NCBI RefSeq assembly: GCF_004362855.1
Contig: NZ_SNXW01000003.1
Location: 248,001 to 312,000 of the forward strand
Source: Aquabacterium commune
GTDB taxonomy: Bacteria > Pseudomonadota > Gammaproteobacteria > Burkholderiales > Burkholderiaceae_C
DNA: 64,000 nucleotides
Direction of reading: 5' to 3'
The notes beneath the pieces are model-generated. The model was not told the origin of the DNA. It did no database searches and saw nothing but the letters and a program-made list of their open reading frames with translations. Of the stretch, positions 29,291 to 39,048 are shown piece by piece (within the stretch, counting starts at the first letter, position 1; each line of letters begins with the position of its first letter). Both the position numbers and the translations under genes were made by a program.

Positions 29291-30059
29291 CCGGCTCCGA
29301 GGCCAGCGTCAGCAGGCCTTCGAAGATGAGGTTTTCGGCCACCGTGGCCTCGAACTCTTCGACATGGCTCAGCCGTGACACGGCCCCGCCCGACATGATC
29401 AGCAAGGGCTCGCGCCCCGTTTGCACGCGCAAACGGCGCAGGCTGCGCTCGATGGCGCCCGCGATCGCATCGGTGCCGCCACTCATCAACGCGTCGCTGG
29501 TGTTGGTCGGGAAGTCACTCACCTCGCCGGTGGGCACCTTCAGGCCCGCGGTGCCACTCTCCAGGGCCCGGTACATCAGACCGAAGCCCGGCAGAATCAA
29601 CCCGCCAAGGAAGCGCCCGCTGGCGTCCACGGCATCGACCGTCACGGCCGTGCCCACCATCACGGCCAGCACCGGCGGCGGCTTGGCCGCATCGTGCTGC
29701 ACCGCGCGCCTGCGCGCACCGATGATGGCCGCCCAACGGTCCGAACCCAGCCGCTGCGGGTGCTCGTAGCCATTGACCACCCCGCCCGCCTGGGCACTGG
29801 ACGACACCCAATGCGCCGCCAAGCCCCAGCCCTGCATGAGCTGCTCTTCCACACGGCGTTTGATGGCTTCTCCAGCCACCACGCAACCTAGCATGGCGGC
29901 CGGGCGGGTCGGCAAGGCGCGCCAGTGGCGTTGCCAGAGCCCATCGATGTCCTCCAGCACCACGGCGCCATGGGCCAGCAGTTGGGCATCGGGTGTCGGC
30001 TCCGCGTACAGGCCCCACTTCAGTCGGGTGTTGCCAATGTCAATGACCAGGAAGGGCAT
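29271..30059 (-). CDS. coaX: Type III pantothenate kinase
   Basis: First enzyme of coenzyme A synthesis, phosphorylating pantothenate. The ATG at 30057-30059 gives [20 protein letters not shown], with the ASKHA phosphate-binding motif [10 protein letters not shown], and 262 residues. Other conserved elements are [11 protein letters not shown] and [20 protein letters not shown] followed by [12 protein letters not shown], which carries the second phosphate/substrate region. The usual Burkholderiales partner birA is not next to it here: the upstream side is a divergent gene and the downstream side is the convergent STAS-like gene. Confidence 0.96.
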   Translation of the reverse strand: MPFLVIDIGNTRLKWGLYAEPTPDAQLLAHGAVVLEDIDGLWQRHWRALPTRPAAMLGCVVAGEAIKRRVEEQLMQGWGLAAHWVSSSAQAGGVVNGYEHPQRLGSDRWAAIIGARRRAVQHDAAKPPPVLAVMVGTAVTVDAVDASGRFLGGLILPGFGLMYRALESGTAGLKVPTGEVSDFPTNTSDALMSGGTDAIAGAIERSLRRLRVQTGREPLLIMSGGAVSRLSHVEEFEATVAENLIFEGLLTLASEPVKRSAA

Positions 30060-30275
30060 GTCTGATTCGGGTGAGTCGCCACCCTGGGAACCGCAAGACT
30101 TGTCATTTTGCTGCAAGAACCGCTCGCCACCGGTGATGCGCTCTGGCAACGGTGCGGCGCACCACGGGATAAAGCACGGGCGATCCGGTCAGGCACTCCC
30201 CGAACGCGGGACTGCCACGTCCCAGCTTTCACGATATGGTGCGCCTCGCACAGCACCTTTCACGGAGTGGTCAAG

Positions 30276-30884
30276 ATGTCCCGGTTCTCCCGCATGCCTC
30301 AGTTCCCAAGCCTGGCTGGCCTGTTGCTGGCCCTGACTTGCCTGGCCTCGACCCCTGCCTGGGCAGCGCGCGAGGTGCGCGGCGTCAAGTTCGCCGACAG
30401 CAGCCCGCTGGGCGGCCAGGTCCTGCAACTCAACGGCGTGGGCGTTCGCGTCAAGGTCGTGTTGGACATCTATGCCGCGGGCCTTTACTTGCCTCGCAAA
30501 GAGGCGGCGGTGGCCAGCATCCTCGACATGCCTGGCCCCAAGAGCATGCACATCGTGCTGCTGCGCGATCTGACCGGCGAGGACTTCGCCGACGCCATGG
30601 TCAAGGGCTTCCGCAAGAACAACTCCGACAGCGACAACGCCAAGTACCTGCCCCGCATCGAAGCCATCCGCGACACGATGCTCACCTTCGGCAACGTCAA
30701 AAAGGGCACGTCCATCCACATCGACTTCGTCCCCGGTGCGGGCACGCGCGCTCTGATTGGCGGTGTGCAGAAGGGCAATGACATCCCCGGTGAGGACTTC
30801 TACGCCGCACTGCTCAAGATCTGGCTGGGCAACCACCCGGTGGACACCAGCCTCAAGGAGGACCTGCTGGGCGGCGCGCGCTGA
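30276..30884 (+). CDS. Secreted chalcone-isomerase-like protein
   Basis: A 202-residue protein starting at an ATG at 30276, with GGAG about 9 bases upstream. A cleavable signal peptide is clear (SLAGLLLALTCLASTPAWA followed by ARE), so the mature protein is periplasmic. The body matches the bacterial chalcone-isomerase-like fold: FADSSPLGGQVLQLNGVGVR, VVLDIYAAGLYLP and a C-terminal IWLGNHPVDTSLKEDLLG. Bacterial members rarely have a known substrate, and true chalcone isomerase activity is unlikely to be its role. Open frame exists further upstream but lacks a start signal. Confidence 0.85.
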   Translation: MSRFSRMPQFPSLAGLLLALTCLASTPAWAAREVRGVKFADSSPLGGQVLQLNGVGVRVKVVLDIYAAGLYLPRKEAAVASILDMPGPKSMHIVLLRDLTGEDFADAMVKGFRKNNSDSDNAKYLPRIEAIRDTMLTFGNVKKGTSIHIDFVPGAGTRALIGGVQKGNDIPGEDFYAALLKIWLGNHPVDTSLKEDLLGGAR

Positions 30885-31002
30885 AGCGTCCAACCTGGTA
30901 CCTGGGGGAATTGCACCGGGAACCCCGTGCTTTCCAGTGCGTGGCCGTGACAGCGCAGGTGTACCCTGAGCGCATCTTCCGCTGCCGCCCCGCCCGTGCG
31001 CC

Positions 31003-31845
31003 ATGATCCAACAGCCCTTGCCATCGCTGAACGCCTGGGCCGACGCATTCTGTGATGCCGAGATCCCCGTGCTGGCCACCACCGTGGCCGATGTGGTCCA
31101 GCTGCTGGCCATCGAGGAAGCGCGCGGCACGATGGACGCCCACACCCTGGCAGAAGCCATCGCACCTGACCCGCTGATGGTGCTGAGGGTGCTGACGCAC
31201 GTCTCGCGCTACTGCACCCAACTCAGTGTGGAACCGCCGGAAACCCTGGTGGGCGCCATCGTCATGCAAGGCATCGGCCCGTTCTTTGCCGCGCACGCTG
31301 GCTTGCGCGATGTCGAGACCCACCTGTCAGACGAGGTTGGCGCACTGGACGGCCTGCACCGCGTCATGACCCGCGCGCGCCGGGCCGCACACTTCGCCAT
31401 GGGCTTCGCCCTCAAGCGACAAGACCAAGATGCTGTCGTCATCCAGGAAGCCGCGCTGCTGCACGACTTCGCCGAGATGCTGTTGTGGTGCCACGCGCCC
31501 GCGCTCGCGCTGGACATCGCGCAGCGCCTGCAAGCAGACCACACGCTGCGCTCGGTGGAGGCGCAACGCAAGGTGCTGGGCGTCCAGCTGGGCGACCTGG
31601 CGCAAGAGCTGATGCACCGTTGGCAGCTGCCCGACCTGCTGATCCGCTGCACCGACGACCGCAAGGCGCAAGACCCCAAAGTGCGCACCACCATGCTCGG
31701 CGTGCGCATCGCGCGGCACACCCAGCATGGCTGGGACGTGCCCCACGCCCTGGCCGCCCTGCCCGACGACGCCGCCGACGTGGGCAAGCTGCTGACCATC
31801 TCGCCGGACGCCGCCTTGCGGCTCATCCAGGGGATGGACCAGTGA
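31003..31845 (+). CDS. HDOD domain protein
   Basis: A 280-residue cytosolic protein matching the HDOD domain, a degenerate HD-like output domain found in signalling proteins of motility and cyclic-di-GMP networks. Recognisable stretches are AEAIAPDPLMVLRVLTHVSR, VGAIVMQGIGPFF, AALLHDFAEMLLWCHAP and VLGVQLGDLAQELMHRWQLP. No receiver or GGDEF domain is attached. It follows the chalcone-isomerase-like gene by 118 bases and converges on the S49 peptidase gene. Its role cannot be deduced from the context. Confidence 0.82.
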   Translation: MIQQPLPSLNAWADAFCDAEIPVLATTVADVVQLLAIEEARGTMDAHTLAEAIAPDPLMVLRVLTHVSRYCTQLSVEPPETLVGAIVMQGIGPFFAAHAGLRDVETHLSDEVGALDGLHRVMTRARRAAHFAMGFALKRQDQDAVVIQEAALLHDFAEMLLWCHAPALALDIAQRLQADHTLRSVEAQRKVLGVQLGDLAQELMHRWQLPDLLIRCTDDRKAQDPKVRTTMLGVRIARHTQHGWDVPHALAALPDDAADVGKLLTISPDAALRLIQGMDQ

Positions 31846-31886
31846 CGCCCCGCTGCACTGCGCGCCGACGTCGCTGACGAAACCGA

Positions 31887-32846
31887 TCAGCGCACGCTGA
31901 CCGCGCTGCGCATCGCCTGCACCGCACCGCCACCGATGGCCGCGCCGAAACGCTTGGCCAGGCGCTCGGCCAGGTTTTCCTTCTCGGTGTAGTCCACGAT
32001 GTCTTCGGCCTTGACCACGTCACGCGCGATGTGGTCCAGGCTGCCCAGGTGATCGGCCAGGCCCAGCTTGATGGCCTGCTCGCCGTTCCAGAACAGGCCG
32101 GAGAAGGTCTCTGGCGCCTCCTTCAGCGCCTTGCCACGGCCTTGCCGCACCACCGCGATGAACTGCTGGTGGATCTGGTCGAGCATGGCATGGGCATAGG
32201 CCTCGTGCTGCGGGTTCAGCGGCGAGAAGGGGTCGAGCATGGCCTTGTTGGTGCCCGCCGTCAGCAGGCGACGCTCCACACCGAGCTTTTCCATGGTACC
32301 GACGAAGCCGAAGCCATCCATCAGGACGCCGATGGAGCCGACGATGGAGGCCTTGTCCACATAGACCTGGTCGGCCGAGACCGCGATGTAGTACGCCGCC
32401 GAGGCGCACATCTCTTCGCAGACCGCATAGACCTTCTTTTTGTGCAGGGCCTTCAGGCGGCGCACTTCGTCGTTGACCAGGCCGGCCTGCACCGGGCTGC
32501 CGCCCGGCGAATTGATGCGCAAGACCACGGCCTGCGCGCCGGCGTCTTCGAAGGCCGAGCGCAAGGCCGTCATGAGATTGTCGGCACTGGCGGCGGTCTC
32601 GGCACCGATTTCGCCGCGCACCTCGACCAGCGCCGTGTGGGGCGTCACCGGTGTGTGGGTGGCCGGCACCGAATTCCAGGCCGCCCAAACGAAACTGACG
32701 GCCACGCCCAGCCAGACCAGCCGCCAGAAGGTGCGCCAGCGGCGCTGGCGGCGCTGCTCGTCCAGATAGACACGGGCCATCTCCTGCATCAGGGCAGCCT
32801 GGGCTTGCTGGGTGGGGTCGGTCGAAGGAAGGTCAACGGCGCTCAT
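31887..32846 (-). CDS. S49 family signal peptide peptidase (SppA-like)
   Basis: Membrane-anchored serine protease of 319 residues with one transmembrane helix at about 38-56 and a periplasmic catalytic domain. Expected for the short SppA form is a Ser/Lys dyad. Ser149 (in CASAAYYIA) and Lys201 (in GTNKAMLDPF) are 52 residues apart, the same spacing as in the Bacillus enzyme. The usual ASGGYY is ASAAYY here. LRINSPGGSP and VGSIGVLMDG are also family motifs. The gene follows the Rieske gene by 17 bases, consistent with co-transcription from gph. Confidence 0.92.
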   Translation of the reverse strand: MSAVDLPSTDPTQQAQAALMQEMARVYLDEQRRQRRWRTFWRLVWLGVAVSFVWAAWNSVPATHTPVTPHTALVEVRGEIGAETAASADNLMTALRSAFEDAGAQAVVLRINSPGGSPVQAGLVNDEVRRLKALHKKKVYAVCEEMCASAAYYIAVSADQVYVDKASIVGSIGVLMDGFGFVGTMEKLGVERRLLTAGTNKAMLDPFSPLNPQHEAYAHAMLDQIHQQFIAVVRQGRGKALKEAPETFSGLFWNGEQAIKLGLADHLGSLDHIARDVVKAEDIVDYTEKENLAERLAKRFGAAIGGGAVQAMRSAVSVR

Positions 32847-32863
32847 GCACGGCTTTCGTCAGG

Positions 32864-33241
32864 TCAGGACACGGGGTGGAAGCGTTCGCAAGGATACCAA
32901 TACACCTGGCCGCCCTCCTCTTTCAGCTCGATGCGGTGCAAGCGGGCGCCCCAGCACGGGCCACCCACGCACTGCCCACTGGGCGGATCGTAAAGCGCGC
33001 CATGCACCGAGCAGATGATGTGGCGCTTGTCTTGGTCCCAGAATTTGCCCGGCTGCCAGTCCATCTCGGTGGGCACGTGGGCACAGCGATTGAGGTAGGC
33101 GACGGCCACCTGGTCAAAGCGCAGCGCAAAGGCCTGCACGGTGCGGCCGAACTCGATCACGTCGAAGGTGACGGCGTCGCCGCCCTCCTGCAGGTCGGAC
33201 GAGGCGCACAGCGCCAGGGCTGGCCGCGTCGGCTCAGGCAT
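32864..33241 (-). CDS. Small Rieske [2Fe-2S] protein
   Basis: A 125-residue Rieske-domain protein, small enough to be a ferredoxin-like electron carrier or the isolated Rieske module of an oxygenase system. The cluster ligands are in NRCAHVPTE (Cys, His) and CSVHGALYDPPSG (Cys, His). The ATG at 33239-33241 overlaps the gph stop by 8 bases, so it is coupled to gph. No oxygenase subunit or reductase is adjacent. Its partner is unknown. Confidence 0.9.
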   Translation of the reverse strand: MPEPTRPALALCASSDLQEGGDAVTFDVIEFGRTVQAFALRFDQVAVAYLNRCAHVPTEMDWQPGKFWDQDKRHIICSVHGALYDPPSGQCVGGPCWGARLHRIELKEEGGQVYWYPCERFHPVS

Positions 33242-33908
33242 GGCGGGACAACCAATCGTGCAGCTCGGGCGTCGAGTGCGCCACGAAACGCGTGGGGAAA
33301 TCGCCAAAGGCCGTGGGCTCGTGGGCGCCATAGCTGACGGCCACGCTGTGCGCACCGGCATTGAGGGCCAGTTGCAGGTCGTGGGTGGTGTCGCCGATCA
33401 TCAACGTGCGCTCGGGGTCGGTGCCGAACTCGCGCATCAGCTCCAGCAGCATCCGCGGGTGGGGCTTGGAGACGGTTTCGTCGGCCGTGCGGGTGCCGTC
33501 GAACACGCCGTGGAGGTCCATGTGCGACAAGGCCTCGTTCAGTCCCGCGCGCGACTTGCCCGTGGCGACGGCCAGCCAGTGGTGGCGCGCCTTCAGCGTC
33601 TGCAGCATGGGCAGCACGCCTTCGAACAGGCTGAGTTCGTGCTGGCGGTGCAGGTAATGGTGGCGGTAGCGCACACCAAGCTCGGGCACGCGTTCGGGCG
33701 ACAGCGTCGGCGCCACGTGCGCCAGGGCGTCGTGCAGGCCCAGGCCAATCACGTAGGCCGCAGCCTCGCGCGCGGGCACGGGCAACCCCAGGTCGGCACA
33801 AGCGGCCTGGATGCTGCGCACGATGAGCGCGGTCGAGTCATACAGCGTGCCGTCCCAATCGAAGACGATGAGGTCGTAGGCGCGGGGGCGCAGGCCGGTG
33901 TCGGTCAT
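33234..33908 (-). CDS. gph: HAD-IA phosphatase, Gph-like
   Basis: A 224-residue haloacid-dehalogenase-type phosphatase resembling phosphoglycolate phosphatase. The nucleophile and acid Asp17/Asp19 are in VFDWDGTLYDS. Motif II is AVATGKSRAGL, and motifs III/IV are SKPHPRML and MIGDTTHDLQLA. The order rluC-gph-Rieske-S49 peptidase is common in Burkholderiales. The real substrate may be another phosphate ester such as a pyrimidine nucleotide, so the symbol is tentative. Confidence 0.85.
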   Translation of the reverse strand: MTDTGLRPRAYDLIVFDWDGTLYDSTALIVRSIQAACADLGLPVPAREAAAYVIGLGLHDALAHVAPTLSPERVPELGVRYRHHYLHRQHELSLFEGVLPMLQTLKARHHWLAVATGKSRAGLNEALSHMDLHGVFDGTRTADETVSKPHPRMLLELMREFGTDPERTLMIGDTTHDLQLALNAGAHSVAVSYGAHEPTAFGDFPTRFVAHSTPELHDWLSRHA

Positions 33909-34052
33909 GGTGCGGTGCGGGTGAGGTGCGGGTGAGGTGTGTCGGGTGCCGGTCCGCGGTCACGCGGCAAGGCGGTTCACAGCCACCACTCTAATCTGTG
34001 GGCCGTGACAGCGTGCGCACAGGACCGGTCAGCGTCAGGCATCAGGCCCCGC

Positions 34053-35162
34053 TCATACAGCCGCAGGCACCAGCGCCGCCAGCAGGCTTAGGCATTCGGG
34101 TGGCAGGGGCGCCTCGAAGGTCAACTCGGCCCCGCTGACGGGGTGCGGGATGCGCAGGTAGCGCGCGTGCAGGAACATGCGCTCGAAGCGGCCGTCGGGC
34201 AGGCGATGGCGGTCCACGCCCGGCACCGCGCCTTCCCCCGAGGGCCGGGACAGCGCCTTGTTCAGGGCGAAGTCGCCGTACTTGTCGTCACCGACGATGC
34301 CATGCCCCTCGTGCGAGAGGTGCACCCGGATCTGGTGGGTGCGCCCGGTCTTGATGGTCACGTCCAGCAGGCTGAAGGCCGCGTAGTGCTGCACCACGTG
34401 CACCAGGGAGATGGAGCGTCGCCCCTCGTCGTCGTCCCCACGCACGGCCTTGACGCGCCGCTCGCCCTCGGCGGTCAGGAATTTGTGCAAGGCCACGTCG
34501 ATGACCTTCTTGCGATCGGGCCAGGCCCCGCTGACCAGGGCCGCGTAGGTCTTGTGCGCCTGGCGGTGGCGGAAGACGTCCTGCAAGGCGGTGAGTGCGC
34601 TGCGCTTCTTGGCAATCACCAGCACGCCCGAGGTTTCCTTGTCCAGCCGGTGCACCAACTCCAGGAAGCGCGCCTCGGGTCGGGCGCGTCGCAATTGTTC
34701 GATGACGCCAAAACTCACGCCGCTGCCACCGTGCACGGCCACACCGGCGGGCTTGTTGATGACGAGCATGACCTCGTCTTCGAAAATCACGGGGAACTCG
34801 CGCGCCGGCACGGCCGCCTCGCTCTCGGCGGATTTTTCCGCCAGGCGCAACGGGGGCACGCGGACCTCGTCGCCCAGGGCCAGGCGGGTGTCGGCCGACG
34901 CCCTGCCCTTGTTGACCCGCACTTCACCGCTGCGGATGATGCGATAGACCAGGGTTTTGGGCGCCCCCTTGAGCACCTTGATGAGGAAATTGTCCAGGCG
35001 TTGGTCAACGCTGCCCTCGTCGATGACCAGGCGTTGCACCGCAGGCGGTGTCACGGACGACGAAGGTGCTGTCGCGGAAGACGGCACCGAAGCACCGGTC
35101 TTTTTCGCGGGCAAGCCCGATCGGCGGGATGCGGTTTTCGCACCTATAATGGGTTGAGCCAC
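34053..35162 (-). CDS. rluC: 23S rRNA pseudouridine synthase RluC
   Basis: RluA-family enzyme expected to modify positions 955, 2504 and 2580 of 23S rRNA. The 369-residue reading uses a GTG at 35160-35162, with no clear Shine-Dalgarno. The open frame extends further upstream into the rne leader but shows no family similarity there. After an Ala/Ser/Pro-rich N-terminus comes an S4 domain (VDQRLDNFLIKVLKGAPKTL). The catalytic motif LELVHRLDKETSGVLVI follows, then TGRTHQIRVHLSHEGHGIVG. It is divergent from rne, as in E. coli and many other proteobacteria. Confidence 0.95.
   Translation of the reverse strand: MAQPIIGAKTASRRSGLPAKKTGASVPSSATAPSSSVTPPAVQRLVIDEGSVDQRLDNFLIKVLKGAPKTLVYRIIRSGEVRVNKGRASADTRLALGDEVRVPPLRLAEKSAESEAAVPAREFPVIFEDEVMLVINKPAGVAVHGGSGVSFGVIEQLRRARPEARFLELVHRLDKETSGVLVIAKKRSALTALQDVFRHRQAHKTYAALVSGAWPDRKKVIDVALHKFLTAEGERRVKAVRGDDDEGRRSISLVHVVQHYAAFSLLDVTIKTGRTHQIRVHLSHEGHGIVGDDKYGDFALNKALSRPSGEGAVPGVDRHRLPDGRFERMFLHARYLRIPHPVSGAELTFEAPLPPECLSLLAALVPAAV
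35145..35150 (+). promoter_or_regulatory. Candidate -10 box for rne inside the 5' end of rluC
   Basis: A perfect TATAAT on the plus strand within the first codons of the divergent rluC. No good -35 is visible. If used, the rne transcript would carry a leader of almost 750 bases. Confidence 0.35.
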
Positions 35163-35903
35163 GTTGTGTGTATTTTTGTGTGGTTGTGTGCGGAAGTGCT
35201 CTGAGCGTTCAGAGAGAAGCCTGAGCAAGTCGCCCGCAACCCCATTCCGCACCAGTGCACATTTTAACGATGCACTGCCTGTGAGAGGGCACACGATGTG
35301 GTCAGGCGGGGAGCCCCGCCAAAATTGATGGCAATGCAGCAGTCGTCTGCGTCCGGAGAAAGCCGCCCAAGGCGTGGCTTTGCTGGATACCGCGCCTGTC
35401 AGAGCCAACGTCGATCGAACCACGATTCAAGGTTGATGGGTTTCAGCGTTTTGTGTGATCTGCCTTTTGTTTTTCCCGCAGATGGCGCATCGGCTGAAAC
35501 CTGTGTCGAGTGAAGCACACGTGTCCCGGCCTGTTCCGCATTTCGTCCACACCGCCTGCACACAGGCCGACACGCCCATGATGGCGATCGGTGACCTGTC
35601 TGCATCGCTGTCGGCGACGCCATGCGACCGGCCCGCCAATCCCCTGACCCTGCCCTGCACGCGCGCCCTTCGGGCACCGCGGCGCGGGCCTGCGTCCGCC
35701 TGGCGAAACACACGTGTTCCGATCCCGTCACGCGCGCCCCTGACCTCAGCCCGCCTCTCGCGGGCCTGACGTCCCAGGCAATTCCTTCTCGGTTCAGCGT
35801 CGTTGCTCGTGCATGAAGGCAGTCACCCGCCGCAAGGCAGGTGGCCACTGGAGGTCATTCCGGCGCCATCCCGGAGTGCCTCTGATTGCACCGAGGAGAC
35901 ACC
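35163..35903 (+). promoter_or_regulatory. Long structured leader/intergenic region upstream of rne
   Basis: This 741-base region lies between divergent rluC and rne and has no convincing ORF. It contains several inverted repeats. CTCTGA-GCGT-TCAGAG lies at 35199-35214. CAGTGCA with an A/U-rich 11-base loop lies at 35253-35277. A 9-bp pair GGTTTCAGC/GCTGAAACC (35439-35447 and 35493-35501) encloses a U-rich 45-base loop. ACACGTGT occurs twice, at 35517 and 35710. In enterics the long rne 5' UTR lets RNase E cut its own mRNA; the same role here is inference. Confidence 0.5.
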
Positions 35904-38903
35904 ATGAAGCGCATGCTGATCAATGCCACGCAGCCGGAAGAACGGCGCCTGGCCATCGTTGACGGGCAGAAATTGCTCGACTTCGAAACCGAAATCGAAG
36001 GCCGCGAACAACGCAAGGGCAACATCTACAAGGCCGTCGTCACCCGCGTCGAGCCTTCCCTGGAAGCCTGTTTCGTCGATTACGGCGAGGAACGCCACGG
36101 CTTCCTGCCGTTCAAGGAAATTTCGCGCCAGTATTTCAAGGACGGCGTCGAAGTCCGCTCCGCCCGCATCCAGGACGTGATCAAGGAAGGGCAGGAACTG
36201 CTCGTCCAGGTCGAAAAGGAAGAGCGCGGCAACAAAGGCGCGGCCCTGACGACCTTCGTGTCGCTGGCCGGCCGCTACCTGGTCCTGATGCCCAACAACC
36301 CGCGTGGCGGTGGCGTGAGCCGTCGCATCGAGGGCGATGAGCGCGAAGAGCTCAAGGAGGCGATGGACCAGCTGGAGTACCCGAAGGGCATGAGCCTGAT
36401 CGCCCGCACCGCTGGCATCGGCCGCACCGCTGCCGAGCTGCAGTGGGACCTGAACTACATGCTCAAGCTGTGGACGGCCATCGACGAGGCCTCCGGTGCC
36501 GGCAAGGGCGCCTACCTGATCTACCAGGAATCGTCGCTGGTCATCCGCGCCATCCGCGACTACTTCACCAACGACATCGGCGAAATCCTGATCGACACGG
36601 ACGACATCTACGAGCAGGCCAAGCAGTTCATGCTGCACGTCATGCCCGACCAGTCGAACCGGGTCAAGCGCTACCGCGACGACGCCGCCCTGTTCGCGCG
36701 CTTCCAGATCGAGCACCAGATCGAGACGGCCTTCAGCCGCACGGTGAACCTGCCTTCCGGCGGCGCCATCGTGATCGACCACACCGAGGCCCTGGTGTCG
36801 GTGGACGTGAACTCGGCGCGCGCCACCCGTGGCAGCGACATCGAGGAAACCGCCTTCCGCACCAACCTGGAAGCGGCCGACGAAATCGCCCGCCAGATGC
36901 GCCTGCGCGATCTGGGTGGCCTGATCGTCATGGACTTCATCGACATGGAGGACAACAAGAACCGCCGCGAGGTCGAGCAGCGTCTGCGTGACGCCCTGCG
37001 CTTCGACCGCGCCCGCGTGCAGTTCAGCGCCATCAGCAAGTTCGGTTTGCTGGAGATGTCGCGCCAACGCCTGCGCCCCGCGCTGAGCGAAGGCAGCCAC
37101 ATCACCTGCCCGCGTTGCAATGGCACCGGCCACATCCGCGACACCGAATCGTCGGCGCTGCAGATCCTGCGCATCATCCAGGAAGAGTCCATGAAGGACA
37201 ACACCTCGGCCGTGCACGTGCAAGTGCCGGTGGAAGTGACGTCCTTCCTGCTCAACGAGAAGCGCACCGAGATCACCAAGATCGAGCTCAAGCAGCGCGT
37301 GACCGTGCTGCTGGTGCCCAACAAGCACCTCGAAACGCCGAACTACAAGCTGGAGCGCCTGCGCCACGACGACCCGCGGCTGGAAAACATCCAGGCCAGC
37401 TACACGATGATCGAGGAGCCGGACGACGAGGTGGGCATCACCCGCCGCGAAAAGAGCGCCAAGCCCAAGCAGGAGCCGATCATCAAGGGCGTGCTGCCCG
37501 ATCAGCCCGCACCCGTGGCGCCCCCGAAGGACGAGCCGGTGATCACCGCCGCGCCCGCTGCCAGCCTGCCCGCCCCCGTGCAAGCCGGTGCAGCGGCTGC
37601 AGCCCCGGCCAAATCGGGCGGCTTCTTCGGCTTCATCAAGCGCCTGTTCGGTGTGGGCGAGAGCCCCGCTGCGCCGGCACCGGTGGTGGCCGAGCCGGCC
37701 GTGACCACGCCTGCCGAACCCGCCAAGGAAGACAAGGGCCGTGGCCGCCGCGACGGCCAGCGCCGCGGTGGTCGTGGTGATCGTGGTGAGCGCAACGAGC
37801 GTTCGGAGCGCGGTGAGCGTGCAGACAAGTCGGACCGCGCTGACAGGGGTGCGGACAAGGCCGCCGACAAAGACCGTGGCGAAGCCCGGGGTCGCCGTCA
37901 GGGCCCGCGCGAAGACCGTCCGGAGGGCGATGCCGCTCAGGCGGGCCGCGAGGGTGCGCGTGAAGGTGGCCGAGACAGTGGCCGTGAAGGCGGCCGCGGT
38001 GGCCGTGGCCGTGGTGGCCGCGGTGCCGATCAGGGCGAGCGCCCGGTGATCAACCGTGAAGCCATTGCCGCAGAGGCACAAGCCCTGGGCCTGGCCGCTG
38101 CCGAAGGCGGTGCGCCGGAGCTGTCCGCCGCAGCGGAAGGCGAACGCGAAGGTGGCCGCCGCCGCCGTCGCGGTGGCCGTGGTCGCGGTGAGCGCGAAGA
38201 AGGCACGGGCCAGCCATCGCTGGTGGACGCCGCCGAAGCCGATGGCCAGGTGGAGCGCCAGGATGACGCCGAAGCCGCTGCATCGGCCGATGCGCAAGAC
38301 GCGCAAGATGGTCAGGGCGAGGGCCAGGATGGCCGCCGCCGTGGTGGTCGCGGTCGCAACCGCCGTGGCGAACGCCGCGACGAGCGGCCGGCAGACGACA
38401 CCGCCACTGGCGCGGAAGTGAACGCCGCCGTGCCGCAAGACCTGGCTTTCGCAGAGACGCAGCCCTCCCCGCTGTCCGAGGCCGAAGCGCATGTGCTGTC
38501 CGATGTGCTGACGGGCGCCTCTGCCGAGAGCAGCACCGAAGCGCCTGCCGCAATACCTGCCGAAGTACAGGCAGCACCGACCCCGCCGGTCGCAGCGGCA
38601 GCCCCTGTGGCGCCTGCCCAGGCCGTGGCCGAGCCCGCGCCAATCGCCGCCGTGAAGGCCGCACCGTTCGTGCTGCCCATGGACGAGTTGGAGGCCATTG
38701 CCCAATCGGCCGGTCTGCAGTGGGTCAACTCCGACGCAGAACGCATCCGCCAGGTGCAGGAAGCGATCGCGCAAGAGCCCAAGGCCGTGCATGTGCCGCG
38801 CGAGCGCAAGCCCGTGGTGGTGCTGGACGAAGGCCCGCTGGTGCTGGTCGAGACCCGCAAGGACCTCGCCCAAGTCACCCTGCCCTTCGAGCACAAGGCC
38901 TGA
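35904..38903 (+). CDS. rne: Ribonuclease E
   Basis: Endoribonuclease that starts mRNA decay, processes rRNA and tRNA, and scaffolds the degradosome at the inner membrane. The ATG at 35904 follows GAGGAG. The product has 999 residues. The N-terminal half holds the S1 domain ([20 protein letters not shown]), the 5'-sensor/RNase H-like region, the DNase-I-like catalytic part ([17 protein letters not shown]) and the zinc-link CPRCNGTG. Around residues 572-585 [12 protein letters not shown] looks like the amphipathic membrane-targeting helix. The remaining C-terminal half is Arg/Gly/Glu/Ala-rich and probably disordered, ending in the conserved betaproteobacterial segment [20 protein letters not shown] and following residues. 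Confidence 0.97.
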   Translation: MKRMLINATQPEERRLAIVDGQKLLDFETEIEGREQRKGNIYKAVVTRVEPSLEACFVDYGEERHGFLPFKEISRQYFKDGVEVRSARIQDVIKEGQELLVQVEKEERGNKGAALTTFVSLAGRYLVLMPNNPRGGGVSRRIEGDEREELKEAMDQLEYPKGMSLIARTAGIGRTAAELQWDLNYMLKLWTAIDEASGAGKGAYLIYQESSLVIRAIRDYFTNDIGEILIDTDDIYEQAKQFMLHVMPDQSNRVKRYRDDAALFARFQIEHQIETAFSRTVNLPSGGAIVIDHTEALVSVDVNSARATRGSDIEETAFRTNLEAADEIARQMRLRDLGGLIVMDFIDMEDNKNRREVEQRLRDALRFDRARVQFSAISKFGLLEMSRQRLRPALSEGSHITCPRCNGTGHIRDTESSALQILRIIQEESMKDNTSAVHVQVPVEVTSFLLNEKRTEITKIELKQRVTVLLVPNKHLETPNYKLERLRHDDPRLENIQASYTMIEEPDDEVGITRREKSAKPKQEPIIKGVLPDQPAPVAPPKDEPVITAAPAASLPAPVQAGAAAAAPAKSGGFFGFIKRLFGVGESPAAPAPVVAEPAVTTPAEPAKEDKGRGRRDGQRRGGRGDRGERNERSERGERADKSDRADRGADKAADKDRGEARGRRQGPREDRPEGDAAQAGREGAREGGRDSGREGGRGGRGRGGRGADQGERPVINREAIAAEAQALGLAAAEGGAPELSAAAEGEREGGRRRRRGGRGRGEREEGTGQPSLVDAAEADGQVERQDDAEAAASADAQDAQDGQGEGQDGRRRGGRGRNRRGERRDERPADDTATGAEVNAAVPQDLAFAETQPSPLSEAEAHVLSDVLTGASAESSTEAPAAIPAEVQAAPTPPVAAAAPVAPAQAVAEPAPIAAVKAAPFVLPMDELEAIAQSAGLQWVNSDAERIRQVQEAIAQEPKAVHVPRERKPVVVLDEGPLVLVETRKDLAQVTLPFEHKA

Positions 38904-38937
38904 TGCCTCGGATGCCTGGCTGACGCCCCCTCCACCA

Positions 38938-38962
38938 TGGCGCGCCAACGAAAGCGCGCCAT
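38938..38962 (+). other. Stem-loop preceding the rne terminator
   Basis: ATGGCGCGC and GCGCGCCAT form a 9-bp perfect stem around an 8-base loop, just before the intrinsic terminator. It has no U-run of its own and may protect the 3' end of the message. Confidence 0.6.
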
Positions 38963-38970
38963 GCACACAC

Positions 38971-38994
38971 AGCCCGGCTTTGGCCGGGCTTTTT
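38971..38994 (+). terminator. Intrinsic terminator of rne
   Basis: AGCCCGGC and GCCGGGCT pair as an 8-bp stem with a TTTG loop, followed directly by TTTT. This is a classical Rho-independent terminator on the plus strand. Confidence 0.9.
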
Positions 38995-39048
38995 CATGGG
39001 CGCGCCATGGCTTGATGCACCCAAGGGTTCTACCCAAGCGGCCACCAA

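Noticed and set aside
30893-30955. Imperfect hairpin GCACCGGG/CCCCGTGC after the chalcone-isomerase-like gene as a terminator
   Set aside because: It has an internal mismatch and only a short TTT afterwards; not convincing.
33909-34052. Direct repeats GGTGCGGGTGA upstream of gph
   Set aside because: Two short copies in a GC-rich gap, with no clear regulatory layout. Too short to interpret.
35312-35327. GC-rich hairpin GGCGGG-GAGC-CCCGCC in the rne leader as a terminator
   Set aside because: It is followed by AAAATT on the plus strand, and no U-run follows on either strand.
35823-38966. A 1047-codon open frame antisense to rne
   Set aside because: It mirrors the high-GC third-position bias of rne, has no start signal, and its translation is low-complexity Ala/Gly/Val/His without a recognisable domain.
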